This document shows, piece after piece, positions 14,032 through 14,989 of a stretch of DNA of 14,989 nucleotides. A program made the translations under genes and the position numbers. How positions within the stretch are numbered: position 1 is the first letter of the stretch; every line of letters begins with the position of its first letter. This stretch comes from Fidelibacterota bacterium UBA7303 (GTDB taxonomy: Bacteria; Fidelibacterota; Marinisomatia; Marinisomatales; UBA1611), in contig DKQR01000050.1 in NCBI GenBank assembly GCA_002471805.1, positions 1 to 14,989 of the forward strand, given 5' to 3'. Below the pieces are notes generated by a model. That model worked only from the letters and a program-made list of their open reading frames with translations. It made no database searches and was not told the origin of the DNA.

Positions 14032-14586
14032 ATGAAAAAATTCTATCATCATTCTTTCTTTGTGTTGTGGCTGTTCTTTTGGTCCTGCACCATTCACAAA
14101 AAGGAACTGGATAACCCCGTTGATCAAGATGCGGATTACGCTGCTCCGCTCCCTTCCCTAGTTTTTTATCCCAAGACCCAGGAAAAGACAATGAATGATT
14201 CTGTGAAGGTGGAATCATTCATTGTCTTTAAATCAGATTCTACTGCGCCTTTTTCCGGGGTGCAGGTGGTGATCAATTATAACGCGGCAGTCCTGGCGCT
14301 GGATACATTAAGGCCAGGTCTTTTTATTACCGACACCAATAAGGTAAATCCGCTATTTGTCTACAACAATGAAACACCGGGCAATATTGAACTGTTCGCC
14401 TATTTCTTAGATACAGTGAAACTGGATATCGAAGGCACCGGCCACCTGGCGGATATCATTTTTCAGCCGATCACAACAGGAACTGCCATTATTGAATATG
14501 AGCTTGAGAACTGCCAGGTCATTGATCATGATGACCATGTAATTGAGATAAATGGCGAGCGTACAGCAGAGGTGGTTATACAGTGA
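14032..14586 (+). CDS. Cohesin-like lipoprotein
   Basis: A 184-residue exported protein. The N-terminus MKKFYHHSFFVLWLFFWSC ends in a likely lipidation cysteine at 19, followed by a charged linker. Residues 57-178 resemble a cohesin-type beta-sandwich: DSVKVESFIVFKSDS, SGVQVVINYNAAVLALD, then IELFAYFLDTVKLDIEGTGH and LADIIFQPITTGTAIIEY. Cohesin domains bind dockerins, or act as generic surface modules in proteins unrelated to cellulosomes. GGAGG at 14020-14024, seven bases upstream, is the best ribosome-binding site in the window. It overlaps the next gene by four bases. Binding partner unknown. Confidence 0.78.
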   Translation: MKKFYHHSFFVLWLFFWSCTIHKKELDNPVDQDADYAAPLPSLVFYPKTQEKTMNDSVKVESFIVFKSDSTAPFSGVQVVINYNAAVLALDTLRPGLFITDTNKVNPLFVYNNETPGNIELFAYFLDTVKLDIEGTGHLADIIFQPITTGTAIIEYELENCQVIDHDDHVIEINGERTAEVVIQ

Positions 14587-14989
14587 AACAGAATTTTTTA
14601 CTGTTTCTATCGGCACTGCTGCCCGCATTGATTACTGGACAAATCCTGTATCAGGAAAATTTTGACGCAGGAAATTGGCCTGCTGATTGGACTCATGAAG
14701 GAAATTGGGTCATTACCAGCAATCAGAATAGTGCACACGAAGGCAATGACACACCACCAGCGGCGGTTTTTGAATGGTCACCTCAACAGTATGATTTTGA
14801 TCAAAGTATGATTACACCATTAATTGACGTGGGGGATAATGAAGGTGTGCTGGTTGAATTTTATTTTGCTTTAGATTTTTATCAGGCACAAGAGTTGAAT
14901 GGACTACGTATTTCCTACAATGGGGGTGCTGGCTGGATTGAAGTACTGAACTATGCTATTGGTCCTGGTTTAGCAATACAAGATAATCC
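14583..14989 (+). CDS. Secreted protein with choice-of-anchor J-type domain (partial)
   Basis: The gene runs off the window; 135 residues are visible and the frame stays open to the end. The GTG start overlaps the preceding TGA as GTGA, suggesting coupled translation. A signal peptide (MKQNFLLFLSALLPALITGQ) is followed by ILYQENFDAGNWPADWTHEG, then WVITSNQNSAHEGN, FDQSMITPLIDV and VLVEFYFALDF. This is the usual beginning of a choice-of-anchor J / MAM-like carbohydrate- or protein-binding sandwich. In Bacteroidota-like bacteria such domains sit in large secreted proteins, often with a type IX C-terminal sorting domain; that part would be outside the window. No protease or glycosidase domain can be seen yet. 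Confidence 0.8.
   Translation, partial: MKQNFLLFLSALLPALITGQILYQENFDAGNWPADWTHEGNWVITSNQNSAHEGNDTPPAAVFEWSPQQYDFDQSMITPLIDVGDNEGVLVEFYFALDFYQAQELNGLRISYNGGAGWIEVLNYAIGPGLAIQDN

Noticed and set aside
13790..14218. 142-codon minus-strand open frame opposite the DUF5683 and cohesin-like genes
   Set aside because: It crosses two well-supported plus genes and has no domain signature.

Overview
The window looks like a chromosomal segment from a Gram-negative bacterium of the Bacteroidota/FCB type. Supporting signs are an ECF sigma factor, a FecR anti-sigma factor with a DUF4974-like C-terminus and a TonB receptor with an STN domain in one operon, signal peptides ending in 'AQ', a DUF5683-type protein, a choice-of-anchor J-type secreted protein and mostly weak or absent Shine-Dalgarno sequences. 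Marinimicrobia or a related FCB lineage is a guess from style only; no rRNA or tRNA gene was found to settle it.

Left half (about 1-7215) is a patchwork of unrelated single genes, several visibly AT-rich: an indoleamine 2,3-dioxygenase (tryptophan cleavage), a VOC/glyoxalase-fold protein, a class I SAM methyltransferase, a large DCC1-thioredoxin-like plus lipase-maturation-factor membrane protein, an EamA-family exporter, a small tail-anchored protein, and a multi-pass membrane protein on the minus strand. These genes share no pathway. They are separated by a dispersed repeat found five times in the same orientation (at about 1375, 5020, 5986, 6508 and 7192). In four copies it is a rho-independent terminator hairpin, whose stem sequence varies, followed by a fixed stretch of about 25-30 bases that continues well beyond the T-tract. 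The fifth copy keeps the tail but has lost the T-tract. The repeat keeps its orientation when the neighbouring gene is inverted. This looks like a modular, cassette-like array, and it is the most unusual feature here. No integrase is in the window and no canonical integron attC core was found in the repeats.

Middle (7344-11402, minus strand) is a compact cell-surface signalling operon: ECF sigma factor, FecR-type anti-sigma factor with one membrane span, and an 877-residue TonB-dependent receptor with STN, carboxypeptidase-regulatory-like, plug and barrel regions. The genes overlap by a few to about 40 bases and are probably translated as a unit. The expected logic is that ligand binding at the outer membrane receptor signals through its STN domain to FecR, which releases the sigma factor.

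Right end (11669 to the window edge, plus strand, divergent from the sigma operon) is a tightly packed set of envelope or secreted proteins: a lipoprotein with an SH3-like C-terminal domain, a PEGA-domain protein, a DUF5683-type membrane protein, a cohesin-like lipoprotein, and a choice-of-anchor J-type secreted protein cut off by the window end. Overlapping starts and stops suggest one operon. The divergent intergenic region holds a perfect 11-base direct repeat with 12-base period upstream of the sigma gene.
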